From positions 1-64,000 of the forward strand of contig DASVLP010000033.1 in NCBI GenBank assembly GCA_036384795.1: a stretch of DNA of 64,000 nucleotides, in the 5' to 3' direction. Below are positions 1 to 8,737 of this stretch, one piece after another (within the stretch, counting starts at the first letter, position 1; the number at the start of each line of letters is the position of its first letter). The translations under genes and the position numbers were made by a program. The DNA is from Andeanibacterium sp036384795. GTDB taxonomy: Bacteria > Pseudomonadota > Alphaproteobacteria > Sphingomonadales > Sphingomonadaceae. Below the pieces are notes generated by a model that did no database searches, was not told the origin of the DNA, and saw nothing but the letters and a program-made list of their open reading frames with translations.

Positions 1-966
1 CTCGCCGAACGCGCGGATGCCTTTGGTCAGCGCGGCCCGCAGGCCCTGCTCGTGGGTGCCGCCGTCCGGGGTCGGCACGGTGTTGCAGTACCAGCTATAG
101 GCGCCGTCGGAATAGAGCGGCCAGGCGACCGCCCATTCGGCGCGGCCCATCTGCTCGCCGGCTTCGTTCGCCGGGAAATCCTGATGCCCCGCGAAGAACT
201 GGCTGGTCACGCACTCGCGCGCGCCGATTTGCTCGGCGAGGTGGTCCGCAAGCCCGCCGGGGAACTGGAACACCGCTTCGGCCGGTACGTCTTCGCTGGC
301 GAGCGCGGGCGCGCACTTCCAGCGGATCTCTACCCCGGCGAACAGGTAAGCCTTGGAGCGGGCGAGCTTGAACAGCCGGGCGGGCTTGAACTGGCGGTCG
401 CCGAAGATTTCCACGTCGGGCACGAACGTCACGCTCGTCCCGCGCCGGTTGGGCGTCGGGCCGAGCTTCTGCAGCCCGCCCACCGGCAGCCCGCGCGAGA
501 ACTCCTGCGCGTAGAGCTGCTTCTCCCGCGCGACCTCGACCCGGGTCAGCTCGGACAGCGCGTTGACCACGCTCACGCCGACCCCGTGCAGACCGCCGCT
601 GGTTGCATAGGCCTTGCCCGAAAACTTGCCGCCCGAGTGCAGTGTGGTGAGGATCACTTCGAGCGACGATTTGCCGGGAAACTTCGGATGCTCGTCCACC
701 GGCATGCCGCGGCCGTTGTCGGTGATCGTCAGGCGGTTTCCTTCCTCAAGCACGACCTCGATGCGGTTCGCGTGGCCGGCGACCGCCTCGTCCATCGAGT
801 TGTCGAGCACTTCGGCGGCGAGGTGGTGCAGCGCCCGCTCGTCGACCCCCCCGACGTACATTCCGGGACGCCGCCGCACCGGCTCGAGGCCTTCGAGAAC
901 TTCGATCGAGGAAGCGTTGTAGTCACCGCTGTCGCGCGGCAGTTCGTCGAACAGGTCACTGGACAT
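1..966 (-). CDS. parE: DNA topoisomerase IV subunit B (ParE), 3' end cut by the window
   Basis: This is the ATPase subunit of topoisomerase IV, which decatenates daughter chromosomes together with ParC. The first 322 codons are present and the gene continues past base 1. The GHKL ATPase fold is clear: RRRPGMYVGG (about residues 31-40), LDNSMDEAVAG with the Mg-binding Asn56, DNGRGMPVD, and the glycine-rich ATP lid GGLHGVGVSVVNALS, followed by the start of the GyrB/ParE transducer domain. ParE is favoured over GyrB because of the compact N-terminus (MSSDLFDELP) and the lack of gyrB-type neighbours (dnaN/recF), but the truncated sequence leaves some doubt. The ATG at 966 is the first in frame. 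Confidence 0.93.
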   Translation of the reverse strand, partial: MSSDLFDELPRDSGDYNASSIEVLEGLEPVRRRPGMYVGGVDERALHHLAAEVLDNSMDEAVAGHANRIEVVLEEGNRLTITDNGRGMPVDEHPKFPGKSSLEVILTTLHSGGKFSGKAYATSGGLHGVGVSVVNALSELTRVEVAREKQLYAQEFSRGLPVGGLQKLGPTPNRRGTSVTFVPDVEIFGDRQFKPARLFKLARSKAYLFAGVEIRWKCAPALASEDVPAEAVFQFPGGLADHLAEQIGARECVTSQFFAGHQDFPANEAGEQMGRAEWAVAWPLYSDGAYSWYCNTVPTPDGGTHEQGLRAALTKGIRAFGE

Positions 967-1025
967 AGCACGAGCTATAAGGCGCGGAATCGCGCGCTTA
1001 CAAGCGGGGCGAGGCGGTTATCGCC

Positions 1026-2183
1026 TTAAAACTTCGCCGGTGCTGCCGAGACTACGTCGACCGTGCCGGCGCCGACCTTGCGCACTTCCATCGCGCGCTC
1101 GATCACGCCGTCGGCGCGGAAGCGGAACGGTCCGTCGATCCCGATGAACCCACCCGGATCGCGCATCCTGGCGGTTGGAAAATCGCGGCCCGGCGTCCAG
1201 TCGCGCGCGATCCTGAGGGTCAGCAACACCGCGTCGTAGCCAAGCGTCGCGATCCGCGGCGGGGAAGAGCCGAAGCGCGTGCGGTAGCTGTCGGCGAAGC
1301 GCCTGAAGCGCGCGTCGGAAATGGTCGAGAACAGCGCCCCGCGCAAAGCCGGGCTGTTGGCGATGCTCTCCTCGCCGCCCCACAACTCGGTGCCGAGCAG
1401 CCGCGGCGTCGCGGCGCCCGCGGGCTTCACCGCGGTGGCCGCCTGGATCGACAGCCGCGCGCCTTCGGCAATCAGCAGGGTGTCGAACCCGCCCTTCTGG
1501 CGCAGGCGCTGGGCCGCGCTGATGATCGAGGTGTTGCCGCGATCGTAGCTTTCCTTGGCCACGACCGCGCCGCCCTTGGCCCGGACCGCGCGCCCGAGCG
1601 CCGCCTCGGCGCGCGCGCCGTATTCGCCGCTCGGCACCAGGACCGCGAACCGTTTCGAGCCGGCCGCGCTTGCGTAGTCCACGGTGCGGGCGATCGACTG
1701 GTCGGGGCTCACGCCCATCACGAACACGTCCGGCCCGGCGACCGAGTTGTCGTTCGAGAAGCTGATCAGGGGTACGCCCGCCGGGCGCGCCTTGGCGACC
1801 ACCGCGCCGACGTCGTCGCCCAGCAGCGGCCCGAGGATCAGCTTGTTGCCATCCGAGATCGCCCGCGCGGCCGCGCTCGATGCGCCGGTCGCGGTATCGT
1901 ACGTGGTGATCCGAAGATTCGCGGCATTGGTGTCGAGCAGCGCCATCGTGGTGGCGTTCGCCAAGGCGGTACCGACCCCCGCATAGCTGCCCGACAGCGG
2001 CACCAGCAGCGCGACGCGGTGGCGCTTTTCGTCATTGGGCAGCGTCGAGGTGGTCGGCTTGGGCGGCGGCGCGACCGGCGGCGGGGCTTTGGGAATGACC
2101 TGACACGCCGCGAGCAGCGCGGTCATCCCCAATGCCAGCGCCCTGCGCCGGTTGATGCGCCGATCGACCCTGCCACCGAGCAT
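1026..2183 (-). CDS. Penicillin-binding protein activator, LpoA-like lipoprotein
   Basis: A 385-residue outer-membrane lipoprotein candidate. The signal peptide ends in a lipobox with Cys27 (LLAAC), followed by a Pro-rich linker and a periplasmic leucine-binding type-I fold (VALLVPLSGSYAGVG; ISFSNDNSVAG; LGYDAVLLTLRIA). In gammaproteobacteria LpoA activates PBP1A. Here the assignment rests on fold and on synteny, since lpoA-rsmI-yraN is also the E. coli order. In this genome the gene is divergent from rsmI with only 36 bases between the starts, so the two share a promoter region. A generic ABC-type amino-acid binding protein is the alternative, but no permease genes are nearby. Confidence 0.8.
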   Translation of the reverse strand: MLGGRVDRRINRRRALALGMTALLAACQVIPKAPPPVAPPPKPTTSTLPNDEKRHRVALLVPLSGSYAGVGTALANATTMALLDTNAANLRITTYDTATGASSAAARAISDGNKLILGPLLGDDVGAVVAKARPAGVPLISFSNDNSVAGPDVFVMGVSPDQSIARTVDYASAAGSKRFAVLVPSGEYGARAEAALGRAVRAKGGAVVAKESYDRGNTSIISAAQRLRQKGGFDTLLIAEGARLSIQAATAVKPAGAATPRLLGTELWGGEESIANSPALRGALFSTISDARFRRFADSYRTRFGSSPPRIATLGYDAVLLTLRIARDWTPGRDFPTARMRDPGGFIGIDGPFRFRADGVIERAMEVRKVGAGTVDVVSAAPAKF

Positions 2184-2219
2184 CTTGCCGCTCTCCCCAA
2201 TCCTGTTCAGAAGGCCCCC

Positions 2220-3056
2220 ATGTCGGACCAGTCGTTATCTTCGGGCCTCTATATTGTCGCTACCCCGATTGGCAATCTCGGCGACATTACGGTGCGTGCG
2301 AGCGACGTGCTGTCGCGCTGCGACCTGATCGCCTGCGAGGACACGCGCGTCACCGCCAAGTTGCTGCACCATTTGGGGCTGCGCAAGAAGCTGTGGCGTT
2401 ACGACGATCATTCGGGCGAGGGGGAGCGCGCGAAGCTGCTCGAGGCGATGCAAAGCGGAGCGGTGGCGCTGGTCAGCGATGCCGGGACCCCGCTGATCTC
2501 GGATCCCGGCTATCGCCTGGTGCGCGAGGCGCGCGCGGCTGGAATTGCGGTCACCAGCCTGCCGGGGCCGAGCGCGGCGGTGGTGGCGCTGACGCTCGCC
2601 GGCTTGCCGAGCGACCGGTTCCTGTTTGCGGGATTCCTTCCGACGAAGGACAAGGCGCGGGCGGACGCGCTGCGCGATCTCGCGGGCGTGCCGGCCACGC
2701 TGGTATTCTACGAGACTGCGCCGCGCCTGCTGAAGTCGCTTGCCGCGATCGGCGAGGCGCTGCGGGGGCGCCAGATCGCGGTCGCGCGCGAGCTGACCAA
2801 GCTTCACGAGGAATGCCGCACCGGCTCGGCCACGGAACTCGCCGCGCATTACGAGGCGCATCCCCCTAGAGGCGAGATCGTGCTGCTGGTCGGTCCGCCT
2901 GGTGAGGAAGCGCACGGCGAGATCGATCCGGACGCGCTGCTGATTGCCGCGCTCGCCACGGCCAAGGCGTCGCAGGCGGCAGCCGAGGTGGCGCGCGCGA
3001 CGGGGCTCGACCGCAAGGCGCTTTACGCCCGCGCCCTGGAGCTCAAAAGCAAATGA
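2220..3056 (+). CDS. rsmI: 16S rRNA (cytidine1402-2'-O)-methyltransferase RsmI
   Basis: A tetrapyrrole-methylase-fold SAM enzyme that 2'-O-methylates C1402 in the ribosomal P site. It has 278 residues, the usual family length. Diagnostic motifs are IVATPIGNLGD near the N-terminus, CEDTRVTAKLLHHL, SDAGTPLISDPGYRLV and LPGPSAAVVALTLAGL. The frame is open upstream to 2019, but MSDQSLSSGLYIVATPIG at 2220 aligns with the family start and avoids overlapping the divergent lipoprotein gene. The stop overlaps the yraN start by 4 bases (ATGA), indicating translational coupling. Confidence 0.95.
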   Translation: MSDQSLSSGLYIVATPIGNLGDITVRASDVLSRCDLIACEDTRVTAKLLHHLGLRKKLWRYDDHSGEGERAKLLEAMQSGAVALVSDAGTPLISDPGYRLVREARAAGIAVTSLPGPSAAVVALTLAGLPSDRFLFAGFLPTKDKARADALRDLAGVPATLVFYETAPRLLKSLAAIGEALRGRQIAVARELTKLHEECRTGSATELAAHYEAHPPRGEIVLLVGPPGEEAHGEIDPDALLIAALATAKASQAAAEVARATGLDRKALYARALELKSK

Positions 3057-3403
3057 ACCGGGCTGCGGCCGAGAAGTTCGGGCGCCTTGCCGAAGCGCGC
3101 GCGGCGCTGTGGCTCAATCTCCACGGCTGGTGGGTGGTCGCGAGCCGGGTGAAGACACCCTTGGGCGAGATCGACCTGATCGCCCGGCGCGGGCGCACGG
3201 TTGCGTTCGTCGAAGTGAAAGCCCGCAAGAGCGCGGCCGATCTCGACGACGCGATCGACGAATACCGGCTGCGGCGGGTCGCCGCGGCGGCCGAGGCGGT
3301 GGCCGCGCGCTACGTCCGTCCGCGCGACACGATGCGGATCGACGTGCTGCTGCTTGCGCCGCGCCGCTTCCCACGCCACATCGTCAACGCGTGGATGCCC
3401 TAG
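3053..3403 (+). CDS. YraN family endonuclease-like protein (UPF0102)
   Basis: A 116-residue protein of the UPF0102/YraN family with a PD-(D/E)XK-like core: an N-terminal helix with Glu, then GEIDLIARRGRTVAFVEVKARK, holding the acidic and Lys residues typical of a Holliday-resolvase-like fold. The biochemical role in the cell is not settled. It is translationally coupled to rsmI, the usual conserved pairing, and is followed by a palindromic repeat and gshB. Confidence 0.88.
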   Translation: MNRAAAEKFGRLAEARAALWLNLHGWWVVASRVKTPLGEIDLIARRGRTVAFVEVKARKSAADLDDAIDEYRLRRVAAAAEAVAARYVRPRDTMRIDVLLLAPRRFPRHIVNAWMP

Positions 3404-3412
3404 ACCACGCCT

Positions 3413-3515
3413 CGTCATTGCGAGGAGCTCAGCGACGAAGCGATCCAGGGCGGCACTGTGCGACTCCGGATTGCCGCGCGACCCCGGAACAAGTCCGGGC
3501 TCGCTCGCAATGACG
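3413..3515 (+). repeat. Palindromic intergenic repeat between yraN and gshB
   Basis: An 11-base perfect inverted repeat (CGTCATTGCGA at 3413-3423, TCGCAATGACG at 3505-3515) encloses further complementary blocks, including CCCGGAACAAGTCCGGG around 3483-3499. The layout resembles dispersed REP-like elements of alphaproteobacteria. Because it ends about 18 bases before the gshB start it would form a large stem in the gshB leader. No coding function is seen. Confidence 0.75.
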
Positions 3516-3532
3516 AATTGAGAGGGTTTCGA

Positions 3533-4492
3533 ATGACTCTGCGCGTGGCGGTCCAGATGGACCCGTTGGACAGCATCAACATCGAGGGGGATTCGAGCTT
3601 CGCGCTGATGCTTTCGGCGCAGGAGCGCGGGCATGCCCTGTACCACTATGGGGTCGAAAGCCTGACGCTCGACGAGAACGGGCGGCTGCACGCGCTCGCG
3701 CATCCGGTGACGGTCCAGCGGGTCGAGGGGCGGCATTTTGCGCTTGGCGATCCGGTGCGGCTCGATCTCGGGCGCGACACCGAAGTGGTGCTGATGCGGC
3801 AGGATCCGCCGTTCCACATGGGCTACATCACCGCGACCCACCTGCTCGAGCGGATCGAGGGCGAGACTCTGGTGGTGAACAACCCCGTCAGCGTGCGGAA
3901 CGCGCCCGAGAAAGTGTTCGTGCTCGATTTCCGGCAGTTCATGCCGCCGACATTGATCACGCGTTCGGTGGCAGAAATCCGCGAGTTCCAGCAGCGCCAC
4001 GGCGCGGTGGTGGTGAAGCCGATCCACGGCAACGGCGGCAAGGCGATCTTCCGCGTGCCCGAAAGCGGCGACAACCTGTCCGCGCTGATCGAGGTGTTCA
4101 ACCAGACCTGGCCCGAGCCGCACATGGTCCAGCCGTTCCTTCCCGAAGTGTCCGAGGGCGACAAGCGCATCGTGCTGGTCGACGGCGAAGTCGCGGGCGC
4201 GATCAACCGCAAGCCGGGCGCCGGCGAGTTCCGTTCGAACCTCGCGGTCGGCGGCTCGGCCGAACCGACCGAACTGACCGCGCGCGAGGAGGAAATCTGT
4301 GCCGCGCTCGGTCCGCGGCTGAAGGAACTCGGCCTGATCTTCGTCGGGATCGACGTGATCGGCGGCAAGTGGCTGACCGAGATCAACGTCACCTCGCCCA
4401 CCGGCATCGTCGCGATCGACAAGTTCAACGGCACGGATACCGCCGCAATGATCTGGGACGCGATCGAGACCCGGCTCGCCGCCACGGTTTAA
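3533..4492 (+). CDS. gshB: Glutathione synthase
   Basis: ATP-grasp ligase that joins glycine to gamma-glutamylcysteine, the last step of glutathione synthesis, in the cytoplasm. It has 319 residues from the ATG at 3533 (MTLRVAVQMDPLDSINIEGD, close to the family N-terminus). MRQDPPFHMGYITATHLLE is in the N-terminal GSH-S domain. VVVKPIHGNGGKAIFR and the metal-binding end GIDVIGGKWLTEINVTSPTG are in the ATP-grasp domain. The frame is open back to 3458, but those codons lie inside the palindromic repeat and are not family sequence. Confidence 0.97.
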   Translation: MTLRVAVQMDPLDSINIEGDSSFALMLSAQERGHALYHYGVESLTLDENGRLHALAHPVTVQRVEGRHFALGDPVRLDLGRDTEVVLMRQDPPFHMGYITATHLLERIEGETLVVNNPVSVRNAPEKVFVLDFRQFMPPTLITRSVAEIREFQQRHGAVVVKPIHGNGGKAIFRVPESGDNLSALIEVFNQTWPEPHMVQPFLPEVSEGDKRIVLVDGEVAGAINRKPGAGEFRSNLAVGGSAEPTELTAREEEICAALGPRLKELGLIFVGIDVIGGKWLTEINVTSPTGIVAIDKFNGTDTAAMIWDAIETRLAATV

Positions 4493-4583
4493 TGGAATCC
4501 TTATTTCGCGCAGCCGGAACTCGCATGGCGCGCTAACGGCCGGAAAGCCCACATCGCGAGCCTCGTAAACGGGGCTCGAATCG

Positions 4584-6506
4584 ATGCACGCACCAGGGCA
4601 AGCACCCGACCACGCACGCACCCGCGGCAACTCGCTTTCGGCGCTCACGCTCGGCGCGATCGGCGTGGTCTACGGGGACATCGGTACCAGCCCGCTCTAC
4701 GCGTTTCGCGAGGCCTTGGCGCGCACCGCCAGCGGGGCGATCGGCGCGGCGGACATCATCGGCGTGCTGTCGCTGATGCTGTGGGCGCTGATCGTCGTGG
4801 TCACGCTCAAGTACGTGCTGTTTCTGATGCGGATGGACAACAACGGCGAGGGCGGGGTGCTCTCGCTGATGGCGCTTGCCAGCCGCGCGACGGCGGGAAA
4901 ATGGCCGGTGGTGCTGGTGCTCGGCGCGGCTGGCGCGGCGCTGTTCTACGGCGACGCGATCATCACCCCGGCGCTGTCGGTACTCTCGGCGGTCGAGGGG
5001 CTGAAGACGGTGCCCGGGCTCGGCGGGTTGCAGCTCAACGAGATACTGCTGGCGACCGCCGCGATCCTTGCCGGCCTGTTCGCGATCCAGTCGCGCGGCA
5101 CGGCGATGGTCGCGGGGTTGTTCGGCCCGGTCTGCGCGGTCTGGTTCGTGGTGCTTGCCGGGCTCGGCCTGTGGCATATCGCGCAGGCGCCCGCGATCCT
5201 GGCGGCGTTCAACCCGTGGATGGCCGCGCACTTCCTCGCGACGCACGGCGTGGCGGGGCTGCTGGTGCTCGGCGCGGTGTTCCTGACCGTGACCGGCGCC
5301 GAGGCGTTGATCGCCGACATGGGCCATTTCGGCCGCCTGCCGATCCAGCTCGGCTGGCTGGGGTTCGTCTGGCCCGCGCTGACGCTGAACTATCTCGGCC
5401 AAGGCGCGCTGGCGCTGACCTATCTCGACGCCGCGCATGTCGCCGGCCGCCCGTTCGCCAATGCAGACTGGTTCTTCGTAATGGCGCCCGACAGCATGCG
5501 CGGGCCGCTGGTGCTGCTGGCAACGCTCGCCACGATCATCGCCAGCCAGGCGGTGATCACCGGCGCTTATTCGCTGACCCGCCAGGCGACCGCGCTGGGC
5601 CTGCTGCCGCGGATGCAGATCCGCCAGACTTCCGAGCATCAGATCGGCCAGATCTACATGCCGCTGGTCAACTGGCTGCTGCTGATCGGCGTGCTGACGC
5701 TGGTGTTCGGGTTCAAGAGCAGCTCGGCGATGGCCGCGGCCTACGGCATCGCGGTGACCGGCACGATGGTCGTCACCACCTGCCTTGCGTTCGTGATCGC
5801 CTGGCGCGGGTGGAAGTGGGAGCCGTTCTGGACCGCGGTATTGTTCGCGCCGTTCCTGACCATCGACCTGATCTTCTTCGGGGCGAACGCCTTGCGGGTG
5901 GTCGAGGGCGGCTGGGTGCCGCTGCTGGTCGCCTCGGCGATCGCCGCAGTGATCGCGGTGTGGCTGATGGGCCGGCGGGTGACCGTACAGCGTGTCGAGC
6001 AACAGGGCGTGCCGCTGGCCGAGTTGGTCGCGGCGCTCGCCCAGCGCCCGCCCGAGAGCGTCGAAGGCGTCGCGGTGTTCCTCGCCGCGGACCTCGACGT
6101 TGCGCCCTCGGCGCTGCTGCATAACCTCAAGCACAACAAAGTGCTCCACCGGACCAACATCCTGCTGAAGGTGGCCAATGCCGAAGCGCCGCACCTCGCG
6201 CCGGGCGAGCGGCTGCGGCTGGAATGGCTCGACGAGCGCTTCACCCGCGCGTGGCTGACCTACGGCTACATGGACGCCATCGACGTGCCGAGCGACCTCG
6301 CCGCGAGCGCCGGCCTGCTCACCGGCACCGGCGGCACGTCGTTCTTCGTCGGGCGCAGCACGATCCGCCGCGCGCTGAAGCCGCAACTGCCGCGCTGGAT
6401 CGCGCCGATCTACGGCTTCCTCCACCGCAACGCCGCAGACCCGACTGCCTATTTCGCGATCCCGCCCAACAGGGTGGTCGAACTGGGGAGCCAGTTGGAG
6501 CTATAA
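4584..6506 (+). CDS. kup: Low-affinity potassium transport protein Kup
   Basis: KUP/HAK family K+/H+ symporter of the inner membrane, 640 residues, typical length. The signature GAIGVVYGDIGTSPLYAF lies at the N-terminus. About twelve hydrophobic segments follow (for example IIGVLSLMLWALIVVVTL; IIASQAVITGAYSLT), then a cytoplasmic C-terminal domain of about 180 residues. Immediately downstream lie a sensor kinase and regulator of KdpD/KdpE type, suggesting K+-responsive control of this transporter, although that is inference. A frame on the other strand is open for most of the gene but is a composition artefact. Confidence 0.96.
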   Translation: MHAPGQAPDHARTRGNSLSALTLGAIGVVYGDIGTSPLYAFREALARTASGAIGAADIIGVLSLMLWALIVVVTLKYVLFLMRMDNNGEGGVLSLMALASRATAGKWPVVLVLGAAGAALFYGDAIITPALSVLSAVEGLKTVPGLGGLQLNEILLATAAILAGLFAIQSRGTAMVAGLFGPVCAVWFVVLAGLGLWHIAQAPAILAAFNPWMAAHFLATHGVAGLLVLGAVFLTVTGAEALIADMGHFGRLPIQLGWLGFVWPALTLNYLGQGALALTYLDAAHVAGRPFANADWFFVMAPDSMRGPLVLLATLATIIASQAVITGAYSLTRQATALGLLPRMQIRQTSEHQIGQIYMPLVNWLLLIGVLTLVFGFKSSSAMAAAYGIAVTGTMVVTTCLAFVIAWRGWKWEPFWTAVLFAPFLTIDLIFFGANALRVVEGGWVPLLVASAIAAVIAVWLMGRRVTVQRVEQQGVPLAELVAALAQRPPESVEGVAVFLAADLDVAPSALLHNLKHNKVLHRTNILLKVANAEAPHLAPGERLRLEWLDERFTRAWLTYGYMDAIDVPSDLAASAGLLTGTGGTSFFVGRSTIRRALKPQLPRWIAPIYGFLHRNAADPTAYFAIPPNRVVELGSQLEL

Positions 6507-6514
6507 GCGAAACG

Positions 6515-7948
6515 ATGGACCGGAGGGTTTCCGCATACGGATTGGCCGCGCTCGGCGTGGCGGCTGTGGCGTGGCTGACGAGCGCGGCCTTCGCGTGGCT
6601 GGGCCTGGCCTCCTCGGCACTGCTGTTCCTGCTCCCGGTGCTGCTCGCGTCGGCCAGGGGAGGGATCGGGCCCGGGCTGTTCGCCGCGCTCGCCGGCGCG
6701 GCGGCCTACAACTTCCTGCTGCTGCCGCCGCTGTTCTCGTTCCGCGTGCACAGCTCGGACAACATCGTCAGCGTGGCGGTGCTGGCCCTGGTGGCGCTGG
6801 TCACCAGCCGGCTCGCGACCCGGCTCAAGGAACGCGAGGCGGACGCGCTGTCGCAGGCGCAAGCCAGCGGCGAGGCCGCCGAACTTTCCGCGCTGCTTTC
6901 GTCCGGCGACGCCGAAACCGCACCGGGCCGCGGCGTCGGCTGGCTCGCCGCGCACTACGGCGCGGCGCTGCTGCTCGACCGCACCGTGCTGGACGAGGAT
7001 GCCGCCGCGTTCGGCTCGCTCGACCTGTCGGCCGCCGCCTGGGCGCTGCACAACGGCGATGCGACCGGCCACGGCACCGCGATCATGCCGGCGGCGGACT
7101 GGAGCTTCATCCCGCTCGCGCCGCGCGGGCGGGCCGGCGGGCACCTGCTTGCGGTCGCGCGACCGGCGAGCGGCACTACCCGCGGCGAAGCGCAAGTCGC
7201 CCACCTCCAGGAACTCGCGCTGCTGCTCGGCCAGGCGAGCGATCGCGCGGCGCTGGAGCGCGAGCAGCACGAGCGCGAGCGGGTCGAGCAGAGCGACCGC
7301 TTGCGCCGCACCCTGCTCACCTCGCTGGCGCACGATTTCCGCACGCCTCTGACGGTGATCACCGGCCAGCTCGCGACGTTGTCCGCAAAGTCTTCCGAAG
7401 CCCAAGATGCCCTGCGCGCCGCCCGCCGCCTCGACCGCACGATCGACGACCTGTTCGCCGCCGCGCGGCTCGAGGAAGGCTCGCTCGCGCTGGCGCCGGA
7501 GAGCCTTGACCTGGTCGATGCAGCGAGCGCCGCATGCGAGGCGGTTGCGCTGCCTGCGCGGATCGCGCTCCAGCGCGCGATCCCGGCGGACTTGCCGTTC
7601 GTGCGCGCCGACCCCGTGCTGCTGCACCACGTGCTGCTGAACCTGCTCGACAATGCCGCGCGCCATGCGAAAACACACGTCGCGCTTGCCGCGCGGGCCG
7701 AGGAGGATCGGGTGACGCTGGCAATTTCCGACGATGGCAAGGGCATTCCCGAAGCCGAACGCGCACGCGTGTTCGAGCGCTTTGCGCGGATCGAGGGCAG
7801 CGACCGCCACGAAGGCAGCGGGCTCGGGCTGTCGATCGTCAAAGGGTTCGCCGACGCGATGGCGATCGCGGTCGAGGTGGGCGAAGCGCCGACAGGCGGG
7901 GCCTGCTTCACCCTCGCGTTGCCGCGGGCCGAAGGACCCGCACCATGA
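6515..7948 (+). CDS. Short KdpD-like sensor histidine kinase (DUF4118 + HisKA + HATPase)
   Basis: A 477-residue membrane kinase. The first ~100 residues form four closely packed hydrophobic segments with the DUF4118 signature (AYNFLLLPPLFSFRVHSSDN), as in the middle of KdpD. A GAF-like stretch and the kinase core follow: phospho-acceptor His273 in SLAHDFRTPLTV, N box LLNLLDNAARHA, G1 DDGKGIPE, G2 GSGLGLSIVKGF. The ~400-residue N-terminal KdpD sensor and Usp domains of canonical KdpD are absent. The start at 6515 follows kup by 8 bases, and the stop overlaps the regulator gene by 4. No kdpFABC is in view. Confidence 0.9.
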   Translation: MDRRVSAYGLAALGVAAVAWLTSAAFAWLGLASSALLFLLPVLLASARGGIGPGLFAALAGAAAYNFLLLPPLFSFRVHSSDNIVSVAVLALVALVTSRLATRLKEREADALSQAQASGEAAELSALLSSGDAETAPGRGVGWLAAHYGAALLLDRTVLDEDAAAFGSLDLSAAAWALHNGDATGHGTAIMPAADWSFIPLAPRGRAGGHLLAVARPASGTTRGEAQVAHLQELALLLGQASDRAALEREQHERERVEQSDRLRRTLLTSLAHDFRTPLTVITGQLATLSAKSSEAQDALRAARRLDRTIDDLFAAARLEEGSLALAPESLDLVDAASAACEAVALPARIALQRAIPADLPFVRADPVLLHHVLLNLLDNAARHAKTHVALAARAEEDRVTLAISDDGKGIPEAERARVFERFARIEGSDRHEGSGLGLSIVKGFADAMAIAVEVGEAPTGGACFTLALPRAEGPAP

Positions 7949-8631
7949 GCCGGGTGCTGGCGGTCGACGATGAACCCGCGATCCGGCGCCTGCTCGCCGC
8001 GATCCTCACGCGCGGCGGCCATGAGGCGGCGACGGCAGCCAACGCGCGCGAAGCACTCGCCCTGCTGGCGCGCGGCGGGATCGACGCGGTGCTGCTCGAC
8101 CTCGGCCTGCCGGACCGCGACGGGATCGAGTTGGTCGGCGCGATCCGCGCGGAATCGCAAGTGCCGATCATCGTGGTTACCGCGCGCTCGGACGTGTCGG
8201 AAAAGATCGCCGCGCTCGATTTGGGGGCCGACGACTACGTGACCAAGCCGTTCGACGCCGACGAACTGCTCGCCCGCCTCCGCTCGGCATTGCGGCGGGC
8301 CGAAAGCAATGGCGAAGCAAGGCCCGAAAGCGTGGAGTTCGGCCCGATCGCGATCGACCGCGCCCGGCACGAAGCGCGCCTGAACGGCGCACCGGTTGCG
8401 CTGACCCCCAAGGAATTCGCTGTGCTGGAAACCCTCACCGAGGCCGGCGGCCGGGTGCTCACCCACGCCGCGATCCTCGAGCGCGTGTGGGGCAAGGCCC
8501 ACGTCGCCGACGTCGACTATTTGCGCGTCGCGATCCGTGCGCTGCGGCTGAAGCTTGAGGCGGATCCGTCCGCTCCCAGGCTGATCAGGAATGAGCCGGC
8601 GATCGGCTACCGCTTGGCGGATATTGCCTGA
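7945..8631 (+). CDS. KdpE-like OmpR-family response regulator
   Basis: 228 residues: a receiver domain (acidic pair DDE at 8-10, phospho-acceptor Asp52 in VLLDLGLPDRDG, the Lys of YVTKPF) and a C-terminal winged helix of OmpR/PhoB type (LTPKEFAVLETL, VDYLRVAIRALRLKLE, GYRL). It starts in an ATGA overlap with the kinase gene, so the two are co-translated partners. Similarity of the receiver and the pairing with a DUF4118 kinase point to a KdpE role; kup is the likely target given adjacency. Confidence 0.9.
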   Translation: MSRVLAVDDEPAIRRLLAAILTRGGHEAATAANAREALALLARGGIDAVLLDLGLPDRDGIELVGAIRAESQVPIIVVTARSDVSEKIAALDLGADDYVTKPFDADELLARLRSALRRAESNGEARPESVEFGPIAIDRARHEARLNGAPVALTPKEFAVLETLTEAGGRVLTHAAILERVWGKAHVADVDYLRVAIRALRLKLEADPSAPRLIRNEPAIGYRLADIA

Positions 8632-8737
8632 ATGGGGGGCGGGGGTGAACCTTCTCCCCCTCTGGACACCGCGCCCGATCGCAGCGAAGCTGGCAACGCA
8701 TGACCCGCGCCATAGCCGGGCCGCGAGGGGAGGACGG

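Noticed and set aside
4533..6425. 630-codon open frame on the minus strand opposite kup
   Set aside because: The predicted protein is low-complexity and rich in Arg, His, Asp and Gln, typical of antisense frames in GC-rich genes; kup is unambiguous.
8632..8737. GGGGG/CCCCC stem after the KdpE-like gene as a terminator
   Set aside because: Only about five pairs with no T tract; not distinguishable from background GC runs.
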